A program made the translations under genes and the position numbers. A DNA stretch of 41,983 nucleotides, from NCBI GenBank assembly GCA_032718475.1, contig JAUCBJ010006451.1, positions 1 to 41,983 of the forward strand, given 5' to 3'. This DNA comes from Nemertoderma westbladi (taxonomy: Eukaryota > Xenacoelomorpha > Nemertodermatida > Nemertodermatidae). The notes below the pieces were generated by a model that made no database searches, was not told the DNA's origin, and worked only from the letters and a program-made list of their open reading frames with translations. Positions 9,630-22,500 of the stretch are shown piece by piece. Every line of letters starts with the position of its first letter. The stretch's first letter is position 1.

Positions 9630-10061
9630 ATGGATAGCGTGAATAACGCAGTAGTTATACCCAACTCGAATAGACGAATACTAACATTACAGGAAATTTG
9701 TTACGCATGTGTCACCCGGACAATAGCAAAAGTAATTGTAACCGCCGAATATCAGAAAAAATCTCTCGATATTACTGCTGTCTGTAATTGGCTAGCGTTG
9801 ACTGCACCCAGACTTCGGATGGTCATGAGAAAATATATACTGCGTTCCTACATATTGGCGTTTAATCAACTGGCATTTCTATATAACAAACAACCTCCAA
9901 AGCCCGAGCAACCCGCCCTACTACCTGACTGGAATTGGAATACTTACAGGTTTGAGTGGAGATCTGTGGCGCGCTCTTACCAGCTTGCACAGCCTGAAAT
10001 GCGGCGCGGCGCGATTTTACGCAAATACCGAAATACAAACACACCATGTGCCATGTCCTGA
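9630..10061 (+). CDS. Small ORF with an Elongin BC-box-like motif
   Basis: This is an intact 143-codon frame with ATG in a strong context (GCAGCCATGG) and GC-richer, CpG-containing sequence. Residues about 19-28, TLQEICYACV, fit the BC-box consensus (S/T/P)LxxxCxxx(V/A/I/L), by which VHL-box and SOCS-box proteins bind Elongin B/C. The following segment LALTAPRLRMVMRKYIL is helical and basic but lacks the LPxP of a Cul5 box. The tail contains a Pro-rich stretch and DWNWNTYRFEWRS. No family was recognised. It lies 1.5 kb upstream of a leucine-rich-repeat frame on the same strand. LRR proteins with an N-terminal BC box (ZYG11 or LRRC41 type) are cullin-ligase substrate adaptors, so this could be their first exon. 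No convincing donor was found, so it may also be a separate gene. Confidence 0.5.
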   Translation: MDSVNNAVVIPNSNRRILTLQEICYACVTRTIAKVIVTAEYQKKSLDITAVCNWLALTAPRLRMVMRKYILRSYILAFNQLAFLYNKQPPKPEQPALLPDWNWNTYRFEWRSVARSYQLAQPEMRRGAILRKYRNTNTPCAMS

Positions 10062-10123
10062 TGTCTCAGAATATAGTGTCGTAGTTCAGTGACACGCCCC
10101 CCACACACCACACCCCCCTTCCC

Positions 10124-11074
10124 CTAATTTTTCTACAAATCTTCATGAGATTGCATGAAATTTGAAAGAGATAGTTTCACCTCCCGACCACTGACTGGGT
10201 AAGCCAGAATTTATATTTTTGATTTCAATCGTTTGCTACAAGCGTTTAAAAAAAGTGTCTCCGGCGATATTACACCAATCCCACCACAGTCAGTAGTGGC
10301 GTGGTGGGACCCAGTGAGGGGCCCTGGAAATCCCAAAATATGGGCCCATTCATAAATTCATAATGACAGATAACCTCGAATTTTGACCACCCCCACCCCC
10401 ACCCCAGGCAGCCAGGGCAATACACAATATATTTATTTTCACTTTTTGCGGCGAAGTTTCGATTTAGTTATAGTTCTAGCAAGGCTTTAAATGTGGAGAT
10501 TCCTTTGCAATGTTTTTAAATTATAACAGATAGTTCAAATTCCTCGGTCCAACATCAGGTGAAAAACGGAACTCCTCCTGGGTTGGCGAGATAGAATTTG
10601 TAGATATGTAGGTATCTGCAATATGCAGATATGAGCATTCAAATGTTGCATTGTTTTACACTTCTGCACGCGAGGCTATTTTATTATATTTAATAATTTT
10701 TAAACGAAATTCAGATTGTGTTACATATTAGGAAAATCCTTGCAGTGTTTTTTAAACGTTTTTAGCTAAAAAAAAAGTGAGACCTTATTTGAACGCTCAT
10801 AGCTCACCTATTTTTCAACGAAATTCAAATTGTGTTACATTTTTGGAATCCTTGCATGGTCAGCTTTCCATTGGTACCAACAAGCAGCTATAAGGTAGAA
10901 GAATAACTGCGGTAGGATGGGTGTAATATCGCCGGAGACACTTTTTTAACGCTTGTATCTAAAGATTGAAAGCAAAAATAAAAATTCTGGCTCACCCAGG
11001 CAGTGGTCGGGAGGTGAAACTATCTCTGTTTCAAATTTCATGCAAAATTTCATTAAGATTGGTAGAAAAATTAG
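10124..11074. mobile_element. Long-inverted-repeat MITE (foldback type)
   Basis: Two arms of about 165 bp in opposite orientation, 10124-10290 and 10908-11074, enclose about 620 bp. The tips are exact over 13 bp (CTAATTTTTCTAC at 10124 against its complement ending at 11074). Other matched blocks include ATAGTTTCACCTCCCGACCA and GTGTCTCCGGCGATATTACA. Small indels separate the arms. The interior carries an imperfect direct repeat (GTGTTACAT at about 10718 and 10831) and no transposase. It lies between the BC-box ORF and the LRR frame. No clear target duplication was seen. Confidence 0.8.
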
Positions 11075-11618
11075 AGTGTCAGAAATATGTCAAACAAAAT
11101 GTCCTACTATCGACCGGTACTGTTAAATGTTTAACTCATTGGACTCGATTTCTAATTTAATTTCTCTCCAATCTCTTTAAACACAGCCAATAAATTTGAA
11201 AATACTGTACTTTTCGTTCAGTACCAGTAATATATTATTATATGATATTCATGACAACAAGTCACTTAAGAGTTAAGACTATAGTTGATGATACCATCTA
11301 TGAACTAACTTTACACAACAACCAAAATACAACCAAAAATAAGTCCCTGGAGGCCCCACACCCAACTAAACACCTAAAAAAATGTAATTTTGAAATATAA
11401 TAACAAAAAAACTGACTACGATATAACTAATATAATTATATAATATAATACTTTTCAGTACTGCTGTACTCAAGTTGAATTCGTGGTTCTTGAACTAGTG
11501 TTGCAGTGCAGCGCACTAAAATCTAACTGCCGGCGCGTTCTGTGGCGTGCTTTATGTAAGTATTCCAGTCAGCCTGGTACTGCCTAGAAACCAACAACGA
11601 CTAAGTTTGGACTACATT
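11075..11618. other. AT-rich stretch before the LRR gene
   Basis: No gene is visible. The last 100 bases (11500-11600) become GC-richer and contain TATGTAAGTATTCCAG, which holds both a donor-like and an acceptor-like word. The LRR frame is open upstream of its ATG through this point, so an intron end near 11560 is possible. Confidence 0.4.
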
Positions 11619-12957
11619 ATGGAATCCTATAAAGACATATTCTTAGATCAATGTTTCTTTCCCCTTGATATCTTAGTTGACAGTGCACGCGTTGGTGAAA
11701 AGGTGTTTGGCGAAGAATTTCCTAAAGATTTAATTCGCATTATATTACGATGGGTCCCATTAATGTCTCCAGGGTTGAGGGAGCTCGAGTTGGATTTTTC
11801 AGTTTTTTGGGACACCCTAAAGTGGGCGAAAACATCAGCATATATCATGCTATCCGACATTGGGTTTGGTAGAATTCAATTCCCACAACTAAACACACTA
11901 AAGATTAATTCCTTGGTAAAATTTGATGACGCAGCCAATGCCGTCGCACAATCCTGTCCCAATCTGGTAACCTTGTGCCTTCCAAAATCCGACATCACAT
12001 CTGCTAGGAAGTTTGCGAACTTTAATTTTAAAGAGATGTAGGAAAATATCAGTCGACGATCTAATAGAATTACAGAAAGTATTACCTCGGGTTTCTATCG
12101 TTACAGATACAGATATTATAGGTTCAGATATTCCAATGAAGCTACTAAAGGGTTTAATTAAACGTGAAATAAATCCATCCGATACAAACTTCAACTTCAG
12201 TTATTTCACTCTCAAATTTTATGACTATTCTAAACTTAACGAATCTATCTATGACCAACTTCAAGTCGTTCTCACTCACTGCAAAGATACAGTTGAGCAT
12301 TTAAATTTCTACTTATATTGTCGGAATTGGAAAATCTCTGGAAGGTCTCTTTTTGAACAGCCACTATTCGCACCGCTCCAAGATTTTGGCCATTTAAAGA
12401 TTTTGCGTTTTCATGAACTCGATTATTCTCAATGCATTTCGGATGCTGTTAACAGAGGAGTTAGTTTACCTCAGGTCGAACATGTTGTATTGGATTGTTG
12501 CAAAGTTTCGTTTGTTGGTTTAGATCGGATGTTTCCAAACTTAAAGGAATTATCTCTAGAGTCCACCGATGTAGGAAACTTCCTTCCGCTAATGAACTCT
12601 GTAAAGACCCTTGGTATAGGTGAAGGGTCTTACAGGTCTCTTCTAACAGCCCTACGTAGCTTACCTTCATTGGGTAGGCTATCGATTGATTACCTGATAG
12701 TTGAACCGGCATTGACCAGAGAAGAGGTTCTAGTCGACCTTTATGATTTATTTTCTTCGGGAAATCTCGTTGAAGGGCTAAAGACCTTAAACATCAGTTA
12801 TGGAAGAAAAATAATGGATCCCACCACCGTTATGGATGTACCGCGATTTAGTACCGGTACTCGTAGTGATAATAATATCTTGCTATTTATACGTAATATT
12901 CTTTGTTATCGATGTAAAAACTTAACTTATTTTATAGACTATAGCACAAACAATTAG
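11619..12957 (+). pseudogene. Leucine-rich-repeat protein gene, broken by one frameshift
   Basis: Two plus-strand frames, 11619-12041 and from about 12010 to 12957, make one LRR protein of about 445 residues if read across a single frameshift near 12005-12015. LRR-like units include PGLRELELDF, FPQLNTLKINSL, CPNLVTLCLPKSDI, LRTLILKRCRKIS, HLKILRFHELD, VEHVVLDCCKV, FPNLKELSLESTDV, SVKTLGIGEGS and LPSLGRLSIDYL, in the pattern of cysteine-containing LRRs of F-box or ZYG11-like adaptors. An upstream segment EEFPKDLIRIILRWVPLM resembles the helix before such repeats. ATG 11619 is the first in frame, though the frame is open upstream to about 11547, so this could be a later exon. The break falls inside one repeat, so it is a real pseudogene lesion or a sequencing error rather than a gene end. 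Coding bias looks preserved on both sides. Confidence 0.6.
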
Positions 12958-14128
12958 TCTACGTAATTAGGTACTGAGAAAAGTTTTTCTATGGTTGAAT
13001 TTCTTGAATTACCGTGAATCCAACCCATTCGACCCTTACCCAATGGAAAAATAAGCGCAAGTTTGCTGCATTACTTTTAAATTGTATGGGTGCTCAAATT
13101 AAGCACCCTTATCCTTAGATATTAATCCTCTTAGGGTCCGTATTTATCTTAATTAAAAGCAGCTTAAATTTACTAGAAGATTACCTGTACATTTAGTGTG
13201 AGTCATGATTAAAAATATTGTAAAAGTGAATATTATATATAAAAGTGGTCAATTATTTGTGAAAAATCTTTAATTTTTAATTTTATGTTTTACAAGATAA
13301 ATATATATTTTTAATTTGAAAATCACCGATGTCGTCTGGGTAAAATATCTGTTTTCAATACTTAAATCGGGTTTATCGGGAATATCAGATTTTCACTTTA
13401 CTGTCGAAATTTTATTGAAATTTTATTAGAATTTTATATATTAAGAATTTCTGTGTTTTTTTTTATTTATCCTTTTTAAGTGTTTTATTGTGCTTATTTA
13501 TATCTTATAACCTGTATTACTATTTTCTAATAACTAGAGACTTTTTTTATTTTTTTTCCATTTTTTACCTGAAGGACATATACTAAAATAAAGCATAAAG
13601 TAGGCGTATGAGTATACAATAGTGTTGCAACGGGATCGGGATCCACTATTTTCGGGATTGGGATTGCAACTGTCGGGATTCCGAATTTTGGGATCGGGAT
13701 TTTTTATTTTATTGCCTTGTAAAAAATACTTTTAAGAAATCTCATGTCCTCAAAATATCTAGATATGTAAAAATATCCACTGACTTTATCAAATGTTTCA
13801 CAGACGTAGTTTATTTCCCACGTAGCCACGTATTTCATTTCACTTACGTTTTTAATATAATCTCTGTTTGTGTTTAATTTACTTATTTTGAGTAATCTAG
13901 ATTTAAAGTCCATATTTTGTTGAATTAATTAATTTACGAACGGATTTATACTGTGTCACTTGTTAATTAATAGTTGATTTGATTGTTGGTATAGTTCAAT
14001 GGCTGATTGAGACGCCACCTAGCGTTATTATGCCCATATTTGTTTTATAATATCAGGTGCTTCTTTAAACCGCACGGTGGTACCCGGATGCCGTTAGTTG
14101 CCCCTCTAGGCCTTCCGTATATAAACGG
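12958..14128. other. AT-rich intergenic stretch with a GGGATCGGGATT cluster
   Basis: No gene is supported. Around 13624-13712 there is AGTGTTGCAACGGGATCGGG followed by several GGGAT(C/T)GGGAT words and a T run. This composition resembles the ends of some hAT elements, but no partner end was found. The minus-strand frame 13704-13913 has no recognisable domain. Confidence 0.4.
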
Positions 14129-15414
14129 CAGTTAGTGATCTACTACTACTAGGATCGGCATGCTGCATTGCAGCTGCATTATTAAGAATGCTGTGCCGGC
14201 TTATCGACAAAATTGCATCTAAATAATCGGACCTTAAGTGTCCGATTAATTCTCGATGACTTCCAAATCCTGGAAAGCCTATTCAAGGCTGCCCATGCCT
14301 TTCCCTTACGTATTCGAAGGTCCTCACCTGACTTCCGGATCCAAGTTTCAAGTTTGTATAATAGTAATCATATGATATGAAATTGCACTTGTTCGTCACC
14401 TAACGACGATTTATTATGGGGGTAGTGACTGTTTGCAATGGCAATGCCAGTCGAGGCCAACAGCCACCCCCTATGCACTGTAAATATAATTAAAGAAATT
14501 AGTATTATAGTAATGCTGTAAATCTGTTACTCGGGTTATTAAAATGAACATTTTTATGTGTTATTGCATTGCACCGTATAATATAATTAACGAAGAAAAA
14601 GTAGTAATTTACTATATGTAATATCGATTTGCCTTGTCTGTTTGTGTGTCTCATAAATTGTTTATTTTATTTTAATTTTAAATTAAATTTAATGTAAATC
14701 ATGTATATAGTCCTAAAAAAAAAAAGAGAAAATGATTACATCATGTGGTGTATTAAGAATGTCTTCAATTGTTTTTTGAATATATTTTTTGTTGTTGAAG
14801 TAGTTATTGGACTTGGTAAGATATTCCAAAAGGATGCACCCAAAACAGCAATAGACTCATGAGCCACATTCAGCCGTGTTAATGGTATGACGTATTTGCC
14901 TGCAGCGGCCGACCTACGTAGTGTTGTAACGATGAATCTCAGAGAAAGTTGTAAATAGATGAGAAAGTGGATGTTTAGGGTTGTTGGCTATATCGTACAT
15001 TAGTTGACCTAGCTGGTAATTGAATAGCGATTGTAAAGGTAATATATTGAGAGATTTATATATTGGTATGGAGGATGACCGGTAGTGACTGAAGGATCCT
15101 AGGATCATGGATGATCCCAGGTAACAGATGTCGTCCACATGCTCAAGCATACCATCCTTTGAGCTTATGCTCATCCGATCAGAGACTTGCTGAGGACTTT
15201 CAAAGTTAACTGTCAGAATTTTGGCCTTTCTGGAGTTAATAAAAAGACCAACACTAGAAGCAGCATGTTCTAATGAGCTGAGGAGCCGTTGGGCTCCCTC
15301 TTCTAGTGATTCTGAGAGTACTCCTAAGTCATCAGCAAAGTCTAGATCAGTTAGGTACTTGGCAGGATTTCCTCGACTTCTGGAGCCAGTAGGTGGATCG
15401 GACAGTTAGTGATC
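14129..15414 (-). mobile_element. RTE-like retrotransposon, left copy, with 12-bp target-site duplication
   Basis: The element occupies 14141-15402 and is flanked by CAGTTAGTGATC at 14129-14140 and 15403-15414. Its 3' end is on the left: (CTA)n, AGGATCGGCATGC, then the end of the RT frame. Compared with the right copy (33214-34206) it has lost about 400 bp of the RT C-terminal region, carries an inserted CR1-like LINE (about 14344-15100), and is 5'-truncated at about 15398. The target duplication shows that the insertion landed about 15 bp from the first satellite monomer. Confidence 0.85.
14344..15100 (-). mobile_element. CR1/Jockey-like LINE 3' fragment nested in the RTE copy
   Basis: On the minus strand, IPIYKSLNILPLQSLFNYQL, GQLMYDIANN, LFTTFSEIHRYNT and, after one frameshift, LNVAHESIAVLGASFWNILP and FKKQLKTFLIHHMM with a stop, match the conserved C-terminus of CR1/Jockey RT proteins ('LNILPL..L..YQL..FMY', 'HRYNTR', 'FWN.LP..I'). 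The 3'UTR follows toward 14344. The surrounding RTE sequence matches the right-hand RTE copy on both sides (GACTTCCGGATCCA before, ATGATCCCAGGTAAC after), so this is a younger insertion into it. The junction at 15095-15110 is slightly scrambled (repeated GGATC). Confidence 0.75.
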
Positions 15415-15790
15415 AGACATTCATCATACTTCACTGTCAGCTGATCACATTTAAATCGACCTATAATTATACTTCGAATTAATTCACTGTCAGCTGATCA
15501 CATTTAAATCGATCTATAATTATACGTCGAATTAATTCACTGTCAGCTGATCACATTTAAGTCGACCTATAATTATACATTGAGATAATTCACTGTCAGC
15601 TGATCACATTTAAATCGACCTATAATTATACTTCGAATTAATTCACTGTCAGCTGATCACATTTAAATCGACCTATAATTATACTTCGAATTAATTCACT
15701 GTCAGCTGATCACATTTAAATCGACCTATAATTATACTTCGAATTAATTCACTGTCAGCTGATCACATTTAAATCGACCTATAATTATAC

Positions 15791-18700
15791 TTCGAATTAA
15801 TTCACTGTCAGCTGATCACATTTAAATCGACCTATAATTATACTTCGAATTAATTCACTGTCAGCTGATCACATTTAAATCGACCTATAATTATACTTCG
15901 AATTAATTCACTGTCAGCTGATCACATTTAAATCGACCTATAATTATACTTCGAATTAATTCACTGTCAGCTGATCACATTTAAATCGACCTATAATTAT
16001 ACTTCGAATTAATTCACTGTCAGCTGATCACATTTAAATCGACCTATAATTATACTTCGAATTAATTCACTGTCAGCTGATCACATTTAAATCGACCTAT
16101 AATTATACTTCGAATTAATTCACTGTAAGCTGATCACATTTAAATCGACCTATAATTATACTTCGAATTAATTCACTGTCAGCTGATCACATTTAAATCG
16201 ACCTATAATTATACGTCGAATTAATTCACTGTCAGCTGATCACATTTAAATCGACCTATAATTATACTTCGAATTAATTCACTGTCAGCTGATCACATTT
16301 AAATCGACCTATAATTATACTTCTAATTAATTCATTGTCAGCTGATCACATTTAAATCGACCTATAATTATACTTCAAATTAATTCACTGTCAGCTGATC
16401 ACATTTAAATCGACCTATAATTATACTTCGAATTAATTCACTGTAAGCTGATCACATTTAAATCGACCTATAATTATACTTCGAATTAATTCACTGTCAG
16501 CTGATCACATTTAAATTGACCTATAATTATACATTGAAATAATACACTGTCAGCTGATCACATTTAAATCGACCTATAATTATACTTCGAATTAATTCAC
16601 TGTCAGCTGATCACATTTAAATCGACCTATAATTATACTTCGAATTAATTCACTGTCAGCTGATCACATTTAAATCGACCTATAATTATACTTCGAATTA
16701 ATTCACTGTAAGCTGATCACATTTAAATCGAACATTTAATTATACTTCAAATTAATTCACTGTCAGCTGATCACATTTAAATCGACCTATAATTATACTT
16801 CAAATTAATTCACTGTCAGCTGATCACATTTAAATCGACCAATAATTATACTTCGAATTAATTCACTGTAAGCTGATCACATTTAAATCGACCTATAATT
16901 ATACTTCGAATTAATTCACTGTAAGCTGATCACATTTAAATCGACCTATAATTATACGTCGAATTAATTCACTGTCAGCTGATCACATTTAAATCGACCT
17001 ATAATTATACTTCGAATTAATTCACTGTCAGCTGATCACATTTAAATCGACCTATAATTATACATTGAGATAATTCACTGTCAGCTGATCACATTTAAAT
17101 CGACCTATAATTATACTTCGAATTAATTCACTGTCAGCTGATCACATTTAAATCGACCTATAATTATACTTCGAATTAATTCACTGTCAGCTGATCACAT
17201 TTAAATCGACCTATAATTATACATTGAGATAATTCACTGTCAGCTGATCACATTTAAATCGACCTATAATTATACTTCGAATTAATTCACTGTCAGCTGA
17301 TCACATTTAAATCGACCTATAATTATACATTGAGATAATTCACTGTCAGCTGATCACATTTAAATCGACCTATAATTATACTTCGAATTAATTCACTGTC
17401 AGCTGATCACATTTAAATCGACCTATAATTATACGTCGAATTAATTCACTGTCAGCTGATCACATTTAAATCGACCTATAATTATACTTCAAATTAATTC
17501 ACTGTCAGCTGATCACATTTAAATCGACCTATAATTATACTTCAAATTAATTCACTGTCAGCTGATCACATTTAAATCGACCTATAATTATACTTCGAAT
17601 TAATTCACTGTCAGCTGATCACATTTAAATCGACCTATAATTATACTTCGAATTAATTCACTGTCAGCTGATCACATTTAAATCGACCTATAATTATACT
17701 TCGAATTAATTCACTGTCAGCTGATCACATTTAAATCGACCTATAATTATACTTCGAATTAATTCACTGTCAGCTGATCACATTTAAATCGACCTATAAT
17801 TATACTTCGAATTAATTCACTGTCAGCTGATCACATTTAAATCGACCTATAATTATACTTCGAATTAATTCACTGTCAGCTGATCACATTTAAATCGACC
17901 TATAATTATACTTCGAATTAATTCACTGTCAGCTGATCACATTTAAATCGACCTATAATTATACTTCGAATTAATTCACTGTAAGCTGATCACATTTAAA
18001 TCGACCTATAATTATACTTCGAATTAATTCACTGTCAGCTGATCACATTTAAATCGACCTATAATTATACGTCGAATTAATTCACTGTCAGCTGATCACA
18101 TTTAAATCGACCTATAATTATACTTCGAATTAATTCACTGTCAGCTGATCACATTTAAATCGACCTATAATTATACTTCTAATTAATTCATTGTCAGCTG
18201 ATCACATTTAAATCGACCTATAATTATACTTCAAATTAATTCACTGTCAGCTGATCACATTTAAATCGACCTATAATTATACTTCGAATTAATTCACTGT
18301 AAGCTGATCACATTTAAATCGACCTATAATTATACTTCGAATTAATTCACTGTCAGCTGATCACATTTAAATTGACCTATAATTATACATTGAAATAATA
18401 CACTGTCAGCTGATCACATTTAAATCGACCTATAATTATACTTCGAATTAATTCACTGTCAGCTGATCACATTTAAATCGACCTATAATTATACTTCGAA
18501 TTAATTCACTGTCAGCTGATCACATTTAAATCGACCTATAATTATACTTCGAATTAATTCACTGTAAGCTGATCACATTTAAATCGAACATTTAATTATA
18601 CTTCAAATTAATTCACTGTCAGCTGATCACATTTAAATCGACCTATAATTATACTTCAAATTAATTCACTGTCAGCTGATCACATTTAAATCGACCAATA

Positions 18701-19502
18701 ATTATACTTCGAATTAATTCACTGTAAGCTGATCACATTTAAATCGACCTATAATTATACTTCGAATTAATTCACTGTAAGCTGATCACATTTAAATCGA
18801 CCTATAATTATACGTCGAATTAATTCACTGTCAGCTGATCACATTTAAATCGACCTATAATTATACTTCGAATTAATTCACTGTCAGCTGATCACATTTA
18901 AATCGACCTATAATTATACATTGAGATAATTCACTGTCAGCTGATCACATTTAAATCGACCTATAATTATACTTCGAATTAATTCACTGTCAGCTGATCA
19001 CATTTAAATCGACCTATAATTATACTTCGAATTAATTCACTGTCAGCTGATCACATTTAAATCGACCTATAATTATACATTGAGATAATTCACTGTCAGC
19101 TGATCACATTTAAATCGACCTATAATTATACTTCGAATTAATTCACTGTCAGCTGATCACATTTAAATCGACCTATAATTATACATTGAGATAATTCACT
19201 GTCAGCTGATCACATTTAAATCGACCTATAATTATACTTCGAATTAATTCACTGTCAGCTGATCACATTTAAATCGACCTATAATTATACGTCGAATTAA
19301 TTCACTGTCAGCTGATCACATTTAAATCGACCTATAATTATACTTCAAATTAATTCACTGTCAGCTGATCACATTTAAATCGACCTATAATTATACTTCA
19401 AATTAATTCACTGTCAGCTGATCACATTTAAATCGACCTATAATTATACTTCGAATTAATTCACTGTCAGCTGATCACATTTAAATCGACCTATAATTAT
19501 AC
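15791..19502. repeat. Higher-order repeat: 1,856-bp block (35 monomers), two copies
   Basis: Private marker variants recur at a spacing of exactly 1,856 bp: the TCGAACATTTAATTATA monomer (AACATTT at 16731 and 18587), TTCTAATTAATTCATTG at 16321 and 18177, ATTGACC at 16515 and 18371, and GACCAATAATT at about 16837 and 18693. 35 x 53 = 1,855, and the AACATTTAATTATA monomer is 1 bp longer, so the total is exact. The copies part company just after 17646/19502. The left limit is approximate because the flanking monomers are uninformative. Confidence 0.9.
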
Positions 19503-22500
19503 ATTGAGATAATTCACTGTCAGCTGATCACATTTAAATCGACCTATAATTATACATTGAGATAATTCACTGTCAGCTGATCACATTTAAATCGACCTAT
19601 AATTATACTTCGAATTAATTCACTGTCAGCTGATCACATTTAAATCGACCTATAATTATACGTCGAATTAATTCACTGTCAGCTGATCACATTTAAATCG
19701 ACCTATAATTATACATTGAGATAATTCACTGTCAGCTGATCACATTTAAATCGACCTATAATTATACTTCGAATTAATTCACTGTCAGCTGATCACATTT
19801 AAATCGACCTATAATTATACTTCGAATTAATTCACTGTCAGCTCATCACATTTAAATCGACCTATAATTATACATTGAGATAATTCACTGTCAGCTGATC
19901 ACATTTAAATCGACCTATAATTATACTTCGAATTAATTCACTGTCAGCTGATCACAGATCACATTTAAATCGACCTATAATTATACTTCGAATTAATTCA
20001 CTGTCAGCTGATCACATTTAAATCGACCTATAATTATACGTCGAATTAATTCACTGTCAGCTGATCACATTTAAATCGACCTATAATTATACATTGAGAT
20101 AATTCACTGTCAGCTGATCACATTTAAATCGACCTATAATTATACTTCGAATTAATTCACTGTCAGCTGATCACATTTAAATCGACCTATAATTATACGT
20201 CGAATTAATTCACTGTCAGCAGATCACATTAAATCGACCTATAATTATACATTGAGATAATTCACTGTCAGCTGATCACATTTAAATCGACCTATAATTA
20301 TACTTCAAATTAATTCACTGTCAGCTGATCACATTTAAATCGACCTATAATTATACTTCGAATTAATTCACTGTCAGCTGATCACATTTAAATCGACCTA
20401 TAATTATACATTGAGATAATTCACTGTCAGCTGATCACATTTAAATCGACCTATAATTATACATTGAGATAATTCACTGTCAGCTGATCACATTTAAATC
20501 GACCTATAATTATACTTCGAATTAATTCACTGTCAGCTGATCACATTTAAATCGACCTATAATTATACGTCGAATTAATTCACTGTCAGCTGATCACATT
20601 TAAATCGACCTATAATTATACATTGAGATAATTCACTGTCAGCTGATCACATTTAAATCGACCTATAATTATACTTCGAATTAATTCACTGTCAGCTGAT
20701 CACATTTAAATCGACCTATAATTATACTTCGAATTAATTCACTGTCAGCTCATCACATTTAAATCGACCTATAATTATACATTGAGATAATTCACTGTCA
20801 GCTGATCACATTTAAATCGACCTATAATTATACTTCGAATTAATTCACTGTCAGCTGATCACATTTAAATCGACCTATAATTATACTTCGAATTAATTCA
20901 CTGTCAGCTGATCACATTTAAATCGACCTATAATTATACATTGAGATAATTCACTGTCAGCTGATCACATTTAAATCGACCTATAATTATACTTCGAATT
21001 AATTCACTGTCAGCTGATCACATTTAAATCGACCTATAATTATACTTCGAATTAATTCACTGTCAGCTCATCACATTTAAATCGACCTATAATTATACAT
21101 TGAGATAATTCACTGTCAGCTGATCACATTTAAATCGACCTATAATTATACTTCGAATTAATTCACTGTCAGCTGATCACATTTAAATCGACCTATAATT
21201 ATACTTCGAATTAATTCACTGTCAGCTGATCACATTTAAATCGACCTATAATTATACATTGAGATAATTCACTGTCAGCTGATCACATTTAAATCGACCT
21301 ATAATTATACTTCGAATTAATTCACTGTCAGCTGATCACATTTAAATCGACCTATAATTATACGTCGAATTAATTCACTGTCAGCTGATCACATTTAAAT
21401 CGACCTATAATTATACTTCGAATTAATTCACTGTCAGCTGATCACATTTAAATCGATCTATAATTATACATTGAGATAATTCACTGTCAGCTGATCACAT
21501 TTAAATCGACCTATAATTATACTTCGAATTAATTCACTGTCAGCTGATCACATTTAAATCGACCTATAATTATACTTCGAATTAATTCACTGTCAGCTGA
21601 TCACATTTAAATCGACCTATAATTATACATTGAGATAATTCACTGTCAGCTGATCACATTTAAATCGACCTATAATTATACTTCGAATTAATTCACTGTC
21701 AGCTGATCACATTTAAATCGACCTATAATTATACATTGAGATAATTCACTGTCAGCTGATCACATTTAAATCGACCTATAATTATACTTCAAATTAATTC
21801 ACTGTCAGCTGATCACATTTAAATCGACCTATAATTATACTTCGAATTAATTCACTGTCAGCTGATCACATTTAAATCGACCTATAATTATACATTGAGA
21901 TAATTCACTGTCAGCTGATCACATTTAAATCGACCTATAATTATACATTGAGATAATTCACTGTCAGCTGATCACATTTAAATCGACCTATAATTATACT
22001 TCGAATTAATTCACTGTCAGCTGATCACATTTAAATCGACCTATAATTATACGTCGAATTAATTCACTGTCAGCTGATCACATTTAAATCGACCTATAAT
22101 TATACATTGAGATAATTCACTGTCAGCTGATCACATTTAAATCGACCTATAATTATACTTCGAATTAATTCACTGTCAGCTGATCACATTTAAATCGACC
22201 TATAATTATACTTCGAATTAATTCACTGTCAGCTCATCACATTTAAATCGACCTATAATTATACATTGAGATAATTCACTGTCAGCTGATCACATTTAAA
22301 TCGACCTATAATTATACTTCGAATTAATTCACTGTCAGCTGATCACAGATCACATTTAAATCGACCTATAATTATACTTCGAATTAATTCACTGTCAGCT
22401 GATCACATTTAAATCGACCTATAATTATACGTCGAATTAATTCACTGTCAGCTGATCACATTTAAATCGACCTATAATTATACATTGAGATAATTCACTG

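Noticed and set aside
13980-14010. TTGGTATAGTTCAATGG as a tRNA-like internal promoter
   Set aside because: No cloverleaf can be drawn around it and the acceptor-stem pairing is missing.
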